64,000 nt of DNA from Micromussa lordhowensis (GCA_964020085.1 OZ026595.1:20450153-20514152), one strand, 5' to 3'. Shown: positions 8,569 through 19,828, counted from the first letter of the stretch. A program made the numbers and translations. The notes: generated from the letters alone by a model not told the origin.

Positions 8569-8829
8569 ATGGATATTAAAAGTTTATCTTCTTTGATAGA
8601 TGAAAGTAGAAAGTTTATTAAAATTTCTCTTCTAAAGAGGGGAAAAAAATCAATCACATCTTTTGAAAAGATTGAAGGTTTCAATTTAAAAGATTGGAAG
8701 AAAAAGTTAGCATGTAACGGTTTTATTAGAGACCAAACTGTAAACCTACAAGGTGATCAAACTGAAAAAATATATGATGAATTAATCCAAATGGGCTATG
8801 ATAGTGATCAAATTGTTTTTAATTTATAA
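8569..8829 (+). CDS. eIF1/SUI1-like translation initiation factor
   Basis: This 86-residue intronless protein has the SUI1 fold signature. RGKKSITSFEKIEGF at 24-38 matches the beta-hairpin start of eIF1. KKKLACNG at 44-51 matches the near-invariant KKxACNG motif. NLQGDQTEKI at 59-68 matches the LQGDQ motif before the second helix, and the end DSDQIVFNL matches the final strand. Cellular eIF1 is slightly longer (about 110 residues), with a flexible N-terminal tail that is shortened here. eIF1 binds the 40S subunit near the P site and controls scanning and start-codon stringency. DENR/eIF2D-type SUI1 domains are a less good match because they lack ACNG and LQGDQ together. It sits between the fibre and membrane-protein genes of the element, on the same strand. 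Confidence 0.85.
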   Translation: MDIKSLSSLIDESRKFIKISLLKRGKKSITSFEKIEGFNLKDWKKKLACNGFIRDQTVNLQGDQTEKIYDELIQMGYDSDQIVFNL

Positions 8830-8847
8830 ATATAATAAAATAGTATA

Positions 8848-9327
8848 ATGGTGGCTAAAAAGAATATTTTCGATTGGAATCATATTTCAGACAAATTATC
8901 GACTGATGAAGTAGACGAACTAAAGTCTTATTATCTAAGCTATCATAGGAAATGTTGGGCTTTCAAAAAGGCTTACAAAAGATTTAAATTGCTCAAATTC
9001 ATTGGTAATTCACTCTCTGTTCTGACCGCTTCAGGTGGGATTGCTAGTGCTATTGCAACAGGTGGTATCAGTCTAATAGCGATTAGTACAGTGGCATTAT
9101 TAGTTAAAGGATATATGGAACATAAAGGTTTAGACTTAAAAATTCAAAATTGTACCTATGCCTATCAAAGTTACCAGCATTTGTTAATAATGATTCGAGA
9201 AGCGATGCGCTCAGGTGATCTTAACCGAGAAAGTTTAATTAATCAAATGACAAACGTTGACAATTTTGTGATTGATAATAGCCCAATTATTGATAAATAT
9301 TTAAAGATGTATGATGAGACACGCTAG
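8848..9327 (+). CDS. Small membrane protein with hydrophobic hairpin (SLATT-like layout)
   Basis: The protein has 159 residues. A charged N-terminal helix (about 15-50) is followed by a hydrophobic stretch at 51-86 (FIGNSLSVLTASGGIASAIA, then GISLIAISTVALLV). It has a Gly-rich centre and could be two short membrane helices. A soluble helical C-terminus follows, with CTYAYQSYQHLLIMIREAM at about 100-120. The layout of helix, two membrane segments and a helix carrying A-Y..L resembles SLATT-domain proteins, which are two-helix membrane effectors. That is only a structural resemblance. It starts 18 bp after the eIF1-like stop, preceded by AATAGTATA. A virion membrane, egress or effector role is possible. 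Confidence 0.55.
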   Translation: MVAKKNIFDWNHISDKLSTDEVDELKSYYLSYHRKCWAFKKAYKRFKLLKFIGNSLSVLTASGGIASAIATGGISLIAISTVALLVKGYMEHKGLDLKIQNCTYAYQSYQHLLIMIREAMRSGDLNRESLINQMTNVDNFVIDNSPIIDKYLKMYDETR

Positions 9328-10025
9328 TATGCGTGGGCGTTATGAAACGTGTTTTGAATATTAATGATACGGTTATGCTGCATCGCGCATGCGTGAGCGG
9401 GACATTGCGTGAGTGGGACATTGGAGTTTGCACCACAAGTGTTAGGAAACTCAAAACGTGTGATATAAAAGAGTTGGAGACATGAGACAGTAATTCGGTT
9501 GGGTATGGGTATAGTTTGGTCAGAAAAAGCAGGGGCTGTCCTCTCTATACCCATACACACCCCCTCGGAAAGGGAAAAACCCCTGCCTCTTTCCGAGGGC
9601 TGATAAATAATAAATAAATAGTAAAAATGAATTGCCTGAAGATGGTGGCAAGGTTGTTGAGTAGAGCTATAGTCGTATGAAAATACGTCAGAAGTGCTGG
9701 TTCAACCCCAAGCCGGAGGGCAAAAAAAAAAACTTGGCTCACGTGGTGAGTCTGCTAGTGGTTCCAAGGAACCGGTGTGGAGGTGGGAAAATTAAAAAAA
9801 CCTCTCAGGAGAGGCGGGTGGGTTGTGCACAAAAATATCAAAGAGTCTCTCCTGAGAGGTCTGGTGGCCACCAGTTTTGTTATACTTATTTTTACGGATT
9901 TTTAAGCATTATTTCGCTAACTACGCATCTTAGTGTGGTTATGCGTAGGCGCGCCGATGATCTCGAGACTCATATTTTTACGCATCTTAGTGTGGTTATG
10001 TTTGGTTATGCGTAGGTGCGCCGAA
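9328..10025. other. Hairpin- and repeat-rich flank, candidate right terminus of the element
   Basis: I see no gene here. Present are a 16-bp tandem pair (GCGTGAGCGGGACATT at 9391 and a one-mismatch copy at 9407), and an inverted pair GTATGGGTATAG / CTATACCCATAC near 9502 and 9543. There are also inverted pairs CCCTCGGAAAG / CTTTCCGAGGG (about 9562-9600) and CCTCTCAGGAGAG / CTCTCCTGAGAGG (9801-9813 and 9847-9859). A direct repeat of about 35 bp sits at 9923-9957 and, with a 10-bp insertion, at 9980-10024. This is where a Polinton terminal repeat would be expected, but the matching left end is outside the window. Confidence 0.45.
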
Positions 10026-10054
10026 TATCCCATTTCCTACACTACTAATAATGC

Positions 10055-10155
10055 TCATTATTAAAAACTGGATCATTGGATAATGTAATTCGAGAGTTTT
10101 CATTGGCTTAGCCATCATGGTATATGAGCCATTATACCATGATCTACAAAAATGG
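10055..10155 (+). repeat. Dispersed repeat, second copy near 31.1 kb
   Basis: The stretch around GATCATTGGATAATGTAATT and TTCATTGGCTTAGCCATCAT recurs in inverse orientation at about 31065-31150. In both places a GTTGGATATGAGAT foldback arm lies nearby. Confidence 0.6.
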
Positions 10156-10229
10156 CGAGCGTATGCATGATTTTTTGGGCCTTTTTATTTTAATTGTAGT
10201 CTAGTTTTCTATATTTTGAGGGCGTTTTT

Positions 10230-10355
<126 letters not shown>

Positions 10356-10717
10356 GCCAGAGATAGCAAACCAATCAGATTGCTTAAAACACCAAGATCA
10401 CTGAGTGTGTATATACTAAATATATATATAGCCGACCGCTATAGAACTTCAAGACTCCAAATCCTTGGTAACGCGAACTTTATCATTTCTACTGAGTAGA
10501 TCGTGTACAGATTTTCAACGGTATCTCTTATCTTATTATTCAACAAATTGTAACACTATCCAAATATGCTCATGATGCTCTCGATATCTGTCATCCGTAG
10601 GTAGCAGATATCCGGCGGTATACGTAGCTTCGTATGTGGGAAGAAAAAGTGAAGTGAGGAAATGTCGACAGAGAGATTTACAAGGATTTAAGCTATTTTG
10701 TTATCAATTTGTTGAAT

Positions 10718-10841
10718 AATAAAACAATTGTCCTGCTCAATCTCGAGGAATATCGTCTGATTTTAGCCGACTCGGCCTACGGCCTCGTCGGCTAAGTATC
10801 TGACGATATTCCACGCGATTTCGCAGGATAATTGTTAATTA
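10718..10841. repeat. Diverged foldback element related to family 1
   Basis: The outer ends AAAACAATTGTCCTGC / GCAGGATAATTGTT enclose arms GAATATCGTC(T)GA / TCTGACGATATTC and a core GCCGACTCGG..CCTCGTCGGC. The layout is as in family 1 but the stem sequence differs. Confidence 0.7.
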
Positions 10842-12108
10842 TCTGAATCACATATGTGCACGAACCACTGCAAAGTTCGTTTAACAAACGGTAAGGACGT
10901 CCACAAACTTCAGAGCCGGATACACAAGTGCAGAAAACCAAAAAACTCACACCCTAAAAATTAACCAACATTTCCATGCGTAACCGAAAAGAAAATACGC
11001 ACGTGAGAACGAAGAAATGCACACACACAAAACCTATTAGTATTCGCTACAATATATATTCGCTAGTGTGATTTCTCTAGCTCTCAAGTAGTGCTGCGTA
11101 TCGGAAACCATATGTTTACTGGTACAATAAAGGATAGGTTTTTGACCAATCAGAGCGCTCGTAATATGTCAGTCATTTGAAAAAAGTCATGTTACGGTAT
11201 AGTAAGTAACGCGCAGTATTAATTGTATACTATTAAGTGATGTCAGTACTGTAAGTTGTATCGTAAAAATTGCTAGTAATGTAAGTAAGATAAGTGTTGT
11301 AAATAAATGAAAAATATATACAAATATATTGACGATAAAACTATGGATGACAGTTACAGAGGACAATCCGTTTTATATTGTCCGCTTTTCGGGTTAACCC
11401 CTCGATCTAATTGTCTAAGGCTGGATATTATGTCTTGAATGCAAATATCTTATTTACGTTTCAAGCAATCAAGAATCTCTCTGCTCATCTCATATATCTA
11501 TGTTTCGGGTTGTTTTTTAAATTTTTTGGTGATTTTTAGGTATATTTGGAGAGAAATAGTTTTTCTCAAAGGATTAGTAAAATTGATGGAAATAGGAACT
11601 TTTGAAGATTTGTTGTTGTTTTAAAATTAGAGTTTGAAATTAAAAATTGGTAGATACACTCCAAACAGTTGCCCAACAACCTGGGGTGCCATTGTGCGGT
11701 CGGGCAACTGTCTGGTGGTGTTCCATAACCCTTTTTTCCCTTTCAACCTCTCTTTAAACTTACCAAAATTTCACTTAAATTCACGTTTACCCCCGCCTTA
11801 ACCCGTCTGATTGTAGTAGCCTACTGCCTCATAATAACACTGGTTGTTTGCTTTCTTATTTTGGTAAATATATTGTTTGTTAGTTTTTGTTTAATGTTTT
11901 AGTTTTGTTATCGCGATTGGGTAACATTAGTCGTGTCTCCGCCATACTGTTAACGTTTGTAGTATTCATTGACGTTTCCAAGATAATAACACAAAACGTT
12001 TCATCAGGAGTAACAATAACTTGATAAGCGTTGCTAGAAAAATTGTCAATATCTATTTGCTGAACATTATCTTTTTATCATGCTATCCACTAAAGAATAA
12101 AGGGGGCA

Positions 12109-12145
<37 letters not shown>

Positions 12146-14155
12146 TATTACAAGATAATTTGGTTTTATCTACTGGGTTAATAATGTGAATTGGCCACCG
12201 TAAAGAGATTCGGAAGCTGACGTTTCGAGCGTTAGCCCTTCGTCGGAGCGAATGACGAAGGGCTAACGCTCGAAACGTCAGCTTCCGAATCTCTTTACGG
12301 TGGCCAATTCACATTATCAACCCAGTTGATAAAACCAAATTATCCACTAAAGAACCGTCTGTTGAACAAAAAAACGATATTGATGTGAGTATCTAGAGTT
12401 TTATAATAGTAACCCTACTTTAAAAAAAAAATGATAACATCACTACAACATTAATAAATTTAAAAAAAGCAAGGCTTGAAACTGTCATTTTGATTTAGGT
12501 ACTTTACAATATCGTATGACAGGAGCCAATCACTAGGAGCGTGTAACTCCCATACTAAGCTTATATCACGGCTTTTTTACAGAGCGGTCTATTTTTAGGC
12601 TTCTTCTCCCGCGAAATAGGTCAGTTCTGGCGCGCGTCGGTAAGGAAAAAAATTGCTGTTTTTCTATTTAATCTTGCGGTGAAATGACGACGTCAGTTAA
12701 AAATGAGCTTGTAATTGGTTACTGAAGTTCCTGCGGGGGTGTGAGTTCGCGGTCAATTCAAACTAAAAATAGATCGGTCTATGAAAACGCCGTGACAGGA
12801 ATATGGGGTAGTTGCACGCTCCAAGTGACAGGTTCCTGCGTATGATCATTTTACCGCAGGGTAGCGTGGAACATGAAACGACTACGTAATAACCCAGATA
12901 ACAGTGACTGGAAGAAAAGAAAATCGATATGAATTGTGAAGTATCAACTGACGTTATCAAAACGTTCTATAGAGACACATTTTTTTATTGCTTAGACCGT
13001 CAGTAACTTGATAAGCTGAAACAAATTAAACTGAACAAACAACAATATTCCAATAAAGCTAATCAGACCAAGCTTTATTTAATAAAGTTGGAACGTACGC
13101 GACACTGATTAGAGTTATTAATGTGGTTCCAAACGAGTGGTTATATGAAAGACCTACGCTTTAGATCTGATTGTTTCTGTTGAGTACTAAATTCCTTGTT
13201 CTTGAGAGTTTTGTTAGTTACTGTCTCTTGCAATGGCAGTTTCACGCTGAATGAACTTGAAGTTACGGTCAAATATAGCCCTTGACAAGAGAAGGCGGGC
13301 CTGCGCAGAAACAAAACGTTTGTTGAACACTCAGTTGGCTGGCTTGTGGTCTCTTTGTGATGCATATACGCCACTTTATACAAATGTGAGTTCTGTTGCT
13401 TGGTGGCTATTGAGATGGGTGTGCTCTTTGGCTGAACTGGAATACTTTCACGCATCCAGAAACAAATACAAAGTCGAATGGATTTTAGCTAAGCTTTTAT
13501 TATTGCTATTTGGTGAATGTAAACGTGTAATTACAGAAATATGTCCGGCTAACTATACAGTTTGGCAGCCACCAGCAGCCAAGGGTCAAGGCGGTGCCTT
13601 TTTATCGATAAATAGAAGACAACTCAGACAAAAGCAAATGTTGTTTATTCTAAGCAATCGTATTAGTGGCGACCGACAACGAACTTTGACGAAATTACTT
13701 GCATGTCTGCTGGATTATAGACAATGTGCTAACAGCAATTAATATTCTCCGCGGAAGTTTTACTTTCATTTTTCTGTTAACAAATTGACTTGAATTTATC
13801 TTCCAAGAGAATAAATACCGATACTATCATGAATACAAAGAATGAATCATTTATAGGCAATGGCTATTAATAAAATCGAACCCCTTTATTTTTAGCTAAA
13901 GGTGCATTGACAACTAATTGTTCCAGACAGATCACAAAAACAAAGATGACACTAGGTGGGAGATATCGTCGAAATCTTAAAACCAGTATTAATAGAAAAC
14001 CTACCATGTTAGAAGAGCTAGCTAGCAAGTTTAGGAAGTCTTAAGTTTAATCTATCAATTTCAAAAGTAACATAGGCATTATTTTCATAAATGTATACGA
14101 CTTGTCTGACACATGTACTAAGGCTTCTCGTTTATTGCACCATATGTCTGTATTA
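10842..14155. other. Noncoding stretch
   Basis: No convincing gene or exon is visible on either strand. The longest frame (13251-13742, +) has no recognisable domain and no exon-like context. The only clear structure is the long hairpin at 12154-12344. Confidence 0.5.
12154..12344. repeat. Long near-perfect hairpin
   Basis: Two arms of about 90 bp are inverted copies (GATAATTTGG..CTTCGTC at 12154-12244, complement at 12254-12344) around a 9-nt loop. The inner arm carries GACGAAGGGCTAACGCTCG and GAAACGTC. As I recall, such ends occur in Penelope-like or other invertebrate retroelements, so this may be an element end. Confidence 0.85.
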
Positions 14156-14536
14156 TCAGAAAGGAAAATTTGACTCCTCAGTTAATGTGTCAGCAAAAGC
14201 CACCTTTCGTTTGAAATCTTTAGGACTGTTGGAACGCTCCAATTGTGACAAACGAAGAGCGAAATCAGAATGCCGTCGACCAGACCTGTGGATGCCAGAA
14301 ACGCTATTCGCCATAGATGGCGGTTCTTGTGTCCCGCACTGTTCTAGCTGGTGAGGCTCACTGCAGCTTTTTCTTATTGTTGTCTTTTCCTCGTGAAGCC
14401 TGTTTATGTTGTGGTAGATTATGGTTAAAAACTTGTTCATGTCTTTCTCGTACGAGCCAGAATTCCGACATCGTTGTTTTCTTGTCGCTCCACTTGAATC
14501 AGGATTTAGTTTTTCGCCCTTTATCTGCTCTTCCAT
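14156..14536 (-). CDS. Small protein of a three-member tandem family, copy C
   Basis: The family is not recognised. The start is set at the ATG at 14536, 5 nt after a good splice acceptor (TTATTACAG, exon from 14541), giving 126 residues; a 5' noncoding exon is likely upstream. It shares three ordered motifs with copies A and B. The first is a helix, YEKDMNKFLTIIYHNINRLH (about 30-49). The second is a short CSEP motif following RKS. The third is a C-terminal KRKVAFADT. The third motif fits the [RK]-x-V-x-F protein phosphatase 1 docking pattern. It is the most diverged copy. There is no signal peptide or membrane segment. It is probably an intracellular adaptor or regulator, but that is inference. 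Confidence 0.55.
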   Translation of the reverse strand: MEEQIKGEKLNPDSSGATRKQRCRNSGSYEKDMNKFLTIIYHNINRLHEEKTTIRKSCSEPHQLEQCGTQEPPSMANSVSGIHRSGRRHSDFALRLSQLERSNSPKDFKRKVAFADTLTEESNFPF

Positions 14537-14541
14537 TTTCA

Positions 14542-17219
14542 CTGTAATAAGCAAGGTACAGCAGCCAGGAACGAGATTTAGTGATTTCACTGTTGGACGT
14601 GGTCCGGTCGGGCCGATAAGCCAGTCCCTGAATGCTGTACCAAGCTAATAAATAACCACGACTATCCGTTATGTCACTCAATCCAGTGTCTCCCTCTTAG
14701 TAAATAACTGTACCAAAGAACTGTCTGAATGTTCGATTAAATCGATATCGCCTCTTGTTATTTTCGACAATTCCACTAAACCTTGCGCAATGCAGAACAA
14801 CCTTTTCCGAAATCTAAATTGCAACTATCCAATTAACTTGAAAACTTTATTTTAATTGCCTCAAGCATGCGTGGTAAAAAATCGATCAATATAATTGATA
14901 TTTGGTTTGAGGTGTTCTAAGTCAAGCACATCAACGTGCTTCATTTCAATAATGAAACAAAACAAGTTTGAAGAGATATGAAATGCTTAAGAGGCGACGA
15001 TTAACTTCAAGGGTTGTTTCTTCTTTTCAGTCTTGTTATCAATTGTTTAAATTGTAATTACTATATAGTATACAAGATTATTCGAGAATCTATAACGATA
15101 TGATTATAGATGGCAGTTTTTTTATGCGTCATGGATAAAACTTATTCCTACGTATTTTAGACTTTTGCCTCGATTGGGGTTTACAGATACTTTTAATTAC
15201 GTCAAGAGAATGTAATTGTGGTGTTTAAATCTTGAATAGAATTGTCCTTTTCGGAAATAATAACAGCTGTTCAGGTTAAAGTCACGTCTTAGAGCGAAAG
15301 GCACGCAAATGTAATTAGTATCAACTTATAGAGGGGGTTTCTATCTCGGAACTATGTTCTGTAAAGTTGCCTGAAGAAAAAATACTTCTTAATGTGACCA
15401 TTTTATTCAACTTTTGGTGCAAAATACAAAAGGAAGACCGGGGGCAGACACTCAGGCCGGGCTGAGGCCGGAATCGGCCGTAGTGACGCAAACATGTTTC
15501 CGCAGAATTTGGCTTTTGACATGTTTGATCGGCGAAGTCAAATATTTTACAGTGATATTCACTTTATCTTATGATTCTGTCGGCAATCAACGTCCTTATA
15601 TAAGCGGGGCATGGATGGCCTTAAATTTTGAAGAACAGCAATGCAAGGCTACCTTGAAGACGCCCATACAGAGCTAAATTCCAGAGTAGCTGATACTTTT
15701 AATCCGGAAAAGCTGAAACTGATCTTGCTAACGTTTTGGAATTGCATAGAGTGCAAGAAACAACCGTAAGAAATTTGAACAAATGAGAGATAGTAAATAC
15801 AAAAAACAACTGAGGTGATCAAGTCGGTTAATCACTCACCCAAATGTAAACTGATTAAAAGCAGCAAACAAGCAACGACAAAGAAAATGCAAATAATGTG
15901 AGAAAATGTGCAGATATGGGAGGTGTTTATGAAAGTGAAAACGTCTCAATTTAGCTGCAAGTACAAGTGTTTCTCCCTGAAAAACTGTTGTAATCAATCA
16001 ATTTTACATCTAGCTTGCGTGGCTACCTTGACTAACCCATCCTCCGCTCTGTCTCGCCCCTCTGGAGCTCGTAAGCGCCGACGCGAAGCCGAACCAAATC
16101 ACTCGCGCGTAAAATAACGCGATCGAACGAGATTGAGCAACGCAGGCTATTTTGAAATCTCCGCTAGTCCTGAACTTTGTCGTGAATTAAAGAAACGGGC
16201 TAGGTTAATGTAAGGTTGTCGTTAAATGTACCTGGCTAAATGCCATGATGACAGATACACCAATTCACGTTAGACTAATGCAGGTTTTACGTTCTGACGT
16301 ATTGTTGTTAGGTGATATTGAACACACTTGAGGTTATCTTTATTTACCTCAGATTATGTGCAAACATCAAAACAGTTCGAATCAGCCGCAGGGCAAACAA
16401 CTAATTAAAAGTCAGAGGCAAACCAGAGTCGCTAATTTTTTATCTTTATTAAACCAATTTCAGCATTGTTTTATAGAAATTGTGTTTATATCAAAACCTT
16501 AAACTTCCATACTGGGAAACTTTGGCACTCTGCTAGTAATCAAATCTGATGGCCGACACGGCTCAGCTAGTAATTAACTTTAATATGGTCATATTATTGG
16601 CCGACCAACATTAAATATCTAGACCGCAGACATTAACCCAACAACATCGGAAAACCTTGGAACTAAATGGAGCCAGCTGAAGTATAAATCAAGACCTTTA
16701 TGTTCTGTGCTGATTTCTATACGTTCCCTCGCCTGTCATCGAGCGTTTTGGCGCTCCCTTTTATCTTTAAGATGAGCCAATTTCCATGCATGGCTTGTAG
16801 GAGCATTCAGGTATGACTTAGACACGGTTTTAGGTACAGTATTATTGCAACTATATAATTTAGAAACCCAAACGAATGATTCCAGTCCCAGTTTTTCGAG
16901 TTTTATGTTTATACTGCATGAACTAAGATGTTGCTCCATGACTTATTGGTGGATAATACCACAAGTCTAACTACCTGACATAGAATTAGAGGGCATATTG
17001 GTTTAGTGAGCGTATTGTTTTCTGGTTAGAATGCGGCACAGTCAAATGCTCGTGTCCTCCAGGTTTAGCCACTGAGTAAGGTAAAGGAGTCAAACAAATG
17101 CCATGGCTGAAATCGATCTCAAGGTGATTCCATTTCAGCTGAATGGGATCGAGGGCAATATTCATCTTTGATGGCATGGTTTTTAATACATTAATCTCGA
17201 AAGCCTTCCTGTGTACTTG
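14542..17219. other. Noncoding stretch between family copies C and B
   Basis: No gene is recognised here. The 5' noncoding exon and promoter of copy C should lie here, but I cannot place them. Confidence 0.4.
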
Positions 17220-17660
17220 CTAAACTTGTATGAAATCCTCAGTTTTAAAACAGCTTTTTGATGAAGGAAAATGTACGCCGTTGGGATATTCTCTTACTCC
17301 ACAATCCTCAGCAAATCTTACTCTTCTTCTTTGCAGTGAGTTTCCTTCACCTCGTAAAGACTGCGAATCACTCCCTTCAGAGGGCGAAGCCTCCGCGTTT
17401 TCTACCCTTTGTCCTTCAGCGAATCCTAGAAAGGGCTCAGATCGGCTTCGTTTCCTTTTAGGTTCCTTCGGTGCCGTAGCTTTCTTCACGTCCCGTTCGG
17501 CTTGAGAGAGATTAGAATCACTGTTGCACAAGTGTCCATCTTGAAGCCTCTTGATGTTGTGGAAGATAAGTGTGAAAGCATAGTCCATGTCTTTGTCGTA
17601 TTTGTCATAGTTGGTTTGTCTTCTATTATTCATTTTCAGGGCTCGTTTGTAGTCTCTCAT
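17220..17660 (-). CDS. Small protein of a three-member tandem family, copy B
   Basis: The frame from the ATG at 17660 has 146 residues. The conserved helix is YDKDMDYAFTLIFHNIKRLQ (about 21-40), followed by DGHLCN, RSRSEP and RRRVRFAED near the C-terminus. Against copy A the 20-residue helix block differs at only two positions. The frame stays open about 33 codons upstream of the ATG without another start. In copy A the sequence TAAACATGCAC gives the start, but here the aligned bases read TAAACGAAGAACAC, so that ATG is absent. Translation may begin at 17660, or an upstream exon may supply the start. RRRVRF fits a PP1-docking motif. Function is unknown. Confidence 0.55.
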   Translation of the reverse strand: MRDYKRALKMNNRRQTNYDKYDKDMDYAFTLIFHNIKRLQDGHLCNSDSNLSQAERDVKKATAPKEPKRKRSRSEPFLGFAEGQRVENAEASPSEGSDSQSLRGEGNSLQRRRVRFAEDCGVREYPNGVHFPSSKSCFKTEDFIQV

Positions 17661-19828
17661 TACGACTGTAACATTACTGTCAATCCTTTTAGTGCTAACC
17701 GGCCGTGGAATCCTTGCGTCGATGTGTTCTTCGTTTATTTTCCCGGATACCTCACGTACTTAAAATCTTAGGCGAATCGGTCGAATCATTTGCGGGAAAA
17801 TTCATTGTGCAGCCTACCAATCACATTCGAGATCAACCATACAATGAAACACAAACGGTTGAAGCTAGTCACGAAACAAAGACAACCGGCTTAGCGTTTT
17901 GTTGACTCTTCCAAATATACTGAATACATTCTAAATTTGCAAAAGCGGGGGCGAAAAGTGTAACCTTTCAAGCCAGCAAAAACTGTGTTAATCTAAAATG
18001 CGTCATAAAAACATTCTATTTAACATGTCAAACTTTTTTTGTAATAATCCTTAACCCTGAGAATGAATGACCACAAACTAGCACGTACTTGCGTGTTTCA
18101 GACACAGCTGTCTAATCTGTTTTGTCGTGTGTCAGTCTTTTATGGTTCCGTAGTTGGTTTAGTGCTTTTATCTTGGTAATGAAACGGGAAAAAGAAGTTT
18201 CACATTTCAGTGTGAGCTATTTCGAAGTATCATTCCCAGCCATGTTATGGTTAAATAGTTCAAACCTTAAAAGATTTCAGATTTCTTAATCTGAGATCAT
18301 TGCTAGAATAGATCTCAAAATATAATTTCAGTTTGATAAGATTTTCTGACCTTTAACCATTATATCTTCGCCCCTCCTTTCCGAAAGGCAATGGCAGCGA
18401 CGTTTCTGTCACGTACAAGTAGGGACAACACACGCACGAATACGTATATGCACATTAAAGCTTTATGCACGCTTGAGTTTCTGCCTCTTAGCACCGTCAC
18501 ATACCGTTTTTTGTCGACGAGGTGCCTGCGATGATCTCAAATTTTGGGTTTCTCCTTACTGTGTCTCTGATCTCCGCTTTTAAAGCAGCTTTATTGTTAG
18601 AAACTTCTGTTTTTGGCGCGGTGTAATTACCTCACTCACTTACTTCATACATTATTTTGGGCCAATATATTTTAATTTAAATTTCTTCAACCGTTTTTTC
18701 CCTTTGCTTTGTTTGTTCTGGATACTCTCAGGCACTCTGTTTTCGATACTCTGTTTATCAAATGCAGTCAGCTGAACTACTTTGATGTTGAAATAGAATC
18801 GGAACTGTCGCTTGTTTTAGCTCTTGCATGTGTAAACTGAGGTTCATATTAGTTGGTGTTGAGCTGAGGTCAGCGATGATCCCGACGCGTTTGTCGTCGA
18901 TGTTCGATCAACAAATGTGCGCCACGCGCTATGAGGGGTTTTTATCAGCTAATTAGTTTTTTAGAGTAAAACAGTTACGTTGTTGCAATGTGAACGTGAC
19001 TTTCATTTACAGTGTAGTACTGAATCGAATAAAATCAGTTTAGTCTGAACACTCATTAGAGACTTAATTTACTGCGAAAAACATCTTTTGTTTTGCATTC
19101 AGGCATTTTCTAACGTGAACCTTTCACCTTTACGGTGTCTACATTATCTGTTTTTTTTCTCTGTATTGCATGGACGGAAATACAATCGAGACAAAAAAAA
19201 TGGTGCAATGCCAAAGAGCATGCCCAGAGCACATGTCAAAACAACCAATTCTACCTATGCGATCGCGCTCGTTAGTGACAAACTGACCAGAAAAGAAATC
19301 GAGACTAAGTGTATAATTATAATAACTGAGGGTTCTCTTGAAAAAGATAAGATAACGATAGACTGTTACGTATAGGAGTCATCATCCGCAGGCCAGCTTT
19401 AAGTCACAACATTCAGTTCAGTTTGAATCTTGTTCAGTTAACCAAAGCAAAGGTTTAGTTAGTTACTGAATGACTCGTTCTCGAGAAATAACCAGATACC
19501 ATGCTTAGCGCCGATTCAATGATACTGAGACGAGTCTTCAGCCTGCACACGTACGAGGCTCTGTTGACCATTACACAACACTACAACACCACCATAAATT
19601 TCAGCGTCAGCGTCGTGAGACAGCCGGTGTACTGATTCAGTGATGTTTCTCTCTTTCTATCGAATTCTTGTCAATTGCAGGTTACCCCTAGCATGTCGTC
19701 GTCAAAGTGTCGGATAATTTACACTCCAAGTGAGCAATATTTCGAAACCTTTTGATTTTAAAGCTATTTCAGTATCAACAGTCCTTTGTAACAACAATGA
19801 CAGGTGGTAGATCTGACCACGATCGTTT
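17661..19828. other. Noncoding stretch between family copies B and A
   Basis: No gene is recognised. Several short frames are present but none resembles the neighbouring family or another protein. Confidence 0.4.

Larger units (their letters stand above)
1..9327. mobile_element. Polinton/Maverick (adintovirus-like) element, right-hand part
   Basis: This is a contiguous block of intronless, closely packed, intact reading frames with visibly higher A+T than the flanks. A packaging ATPase, penton-like protein, basic pX/pVI-like protein and major capsid protein lie together, which is the morphogenesis module of Polintons and adintoviruses. Genes run left from 3158 and right from 3229. The left part of the element (DNA polymerase B, retrovirus-type integrase, adenain-type protease) is not in the window, so neither terminal repeats nor a target duplication can be shown. 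The right limit lies between the last gene (9327) and about 10.03 kb, where repeats resembling others in the window begin. No frame is broken, so the copy looks recent or under selection. It could be an integrated virus or a transposon; the sequence does not separate these. Confidence 0.85.

Noticed and set aside
9677..9780. tRNA-like sequence (GGTTCAACCCC, like a T-arm)
   Set aside because: No acceptor stem or anticodon arm could be paired around it; it lies within the repeat-rich flank.
13251..13742. 163-residue plus-strand frame as a gene
   Set aside because: No recognisable motif, no exon borders and composition like the surrounding noncoding DNA.
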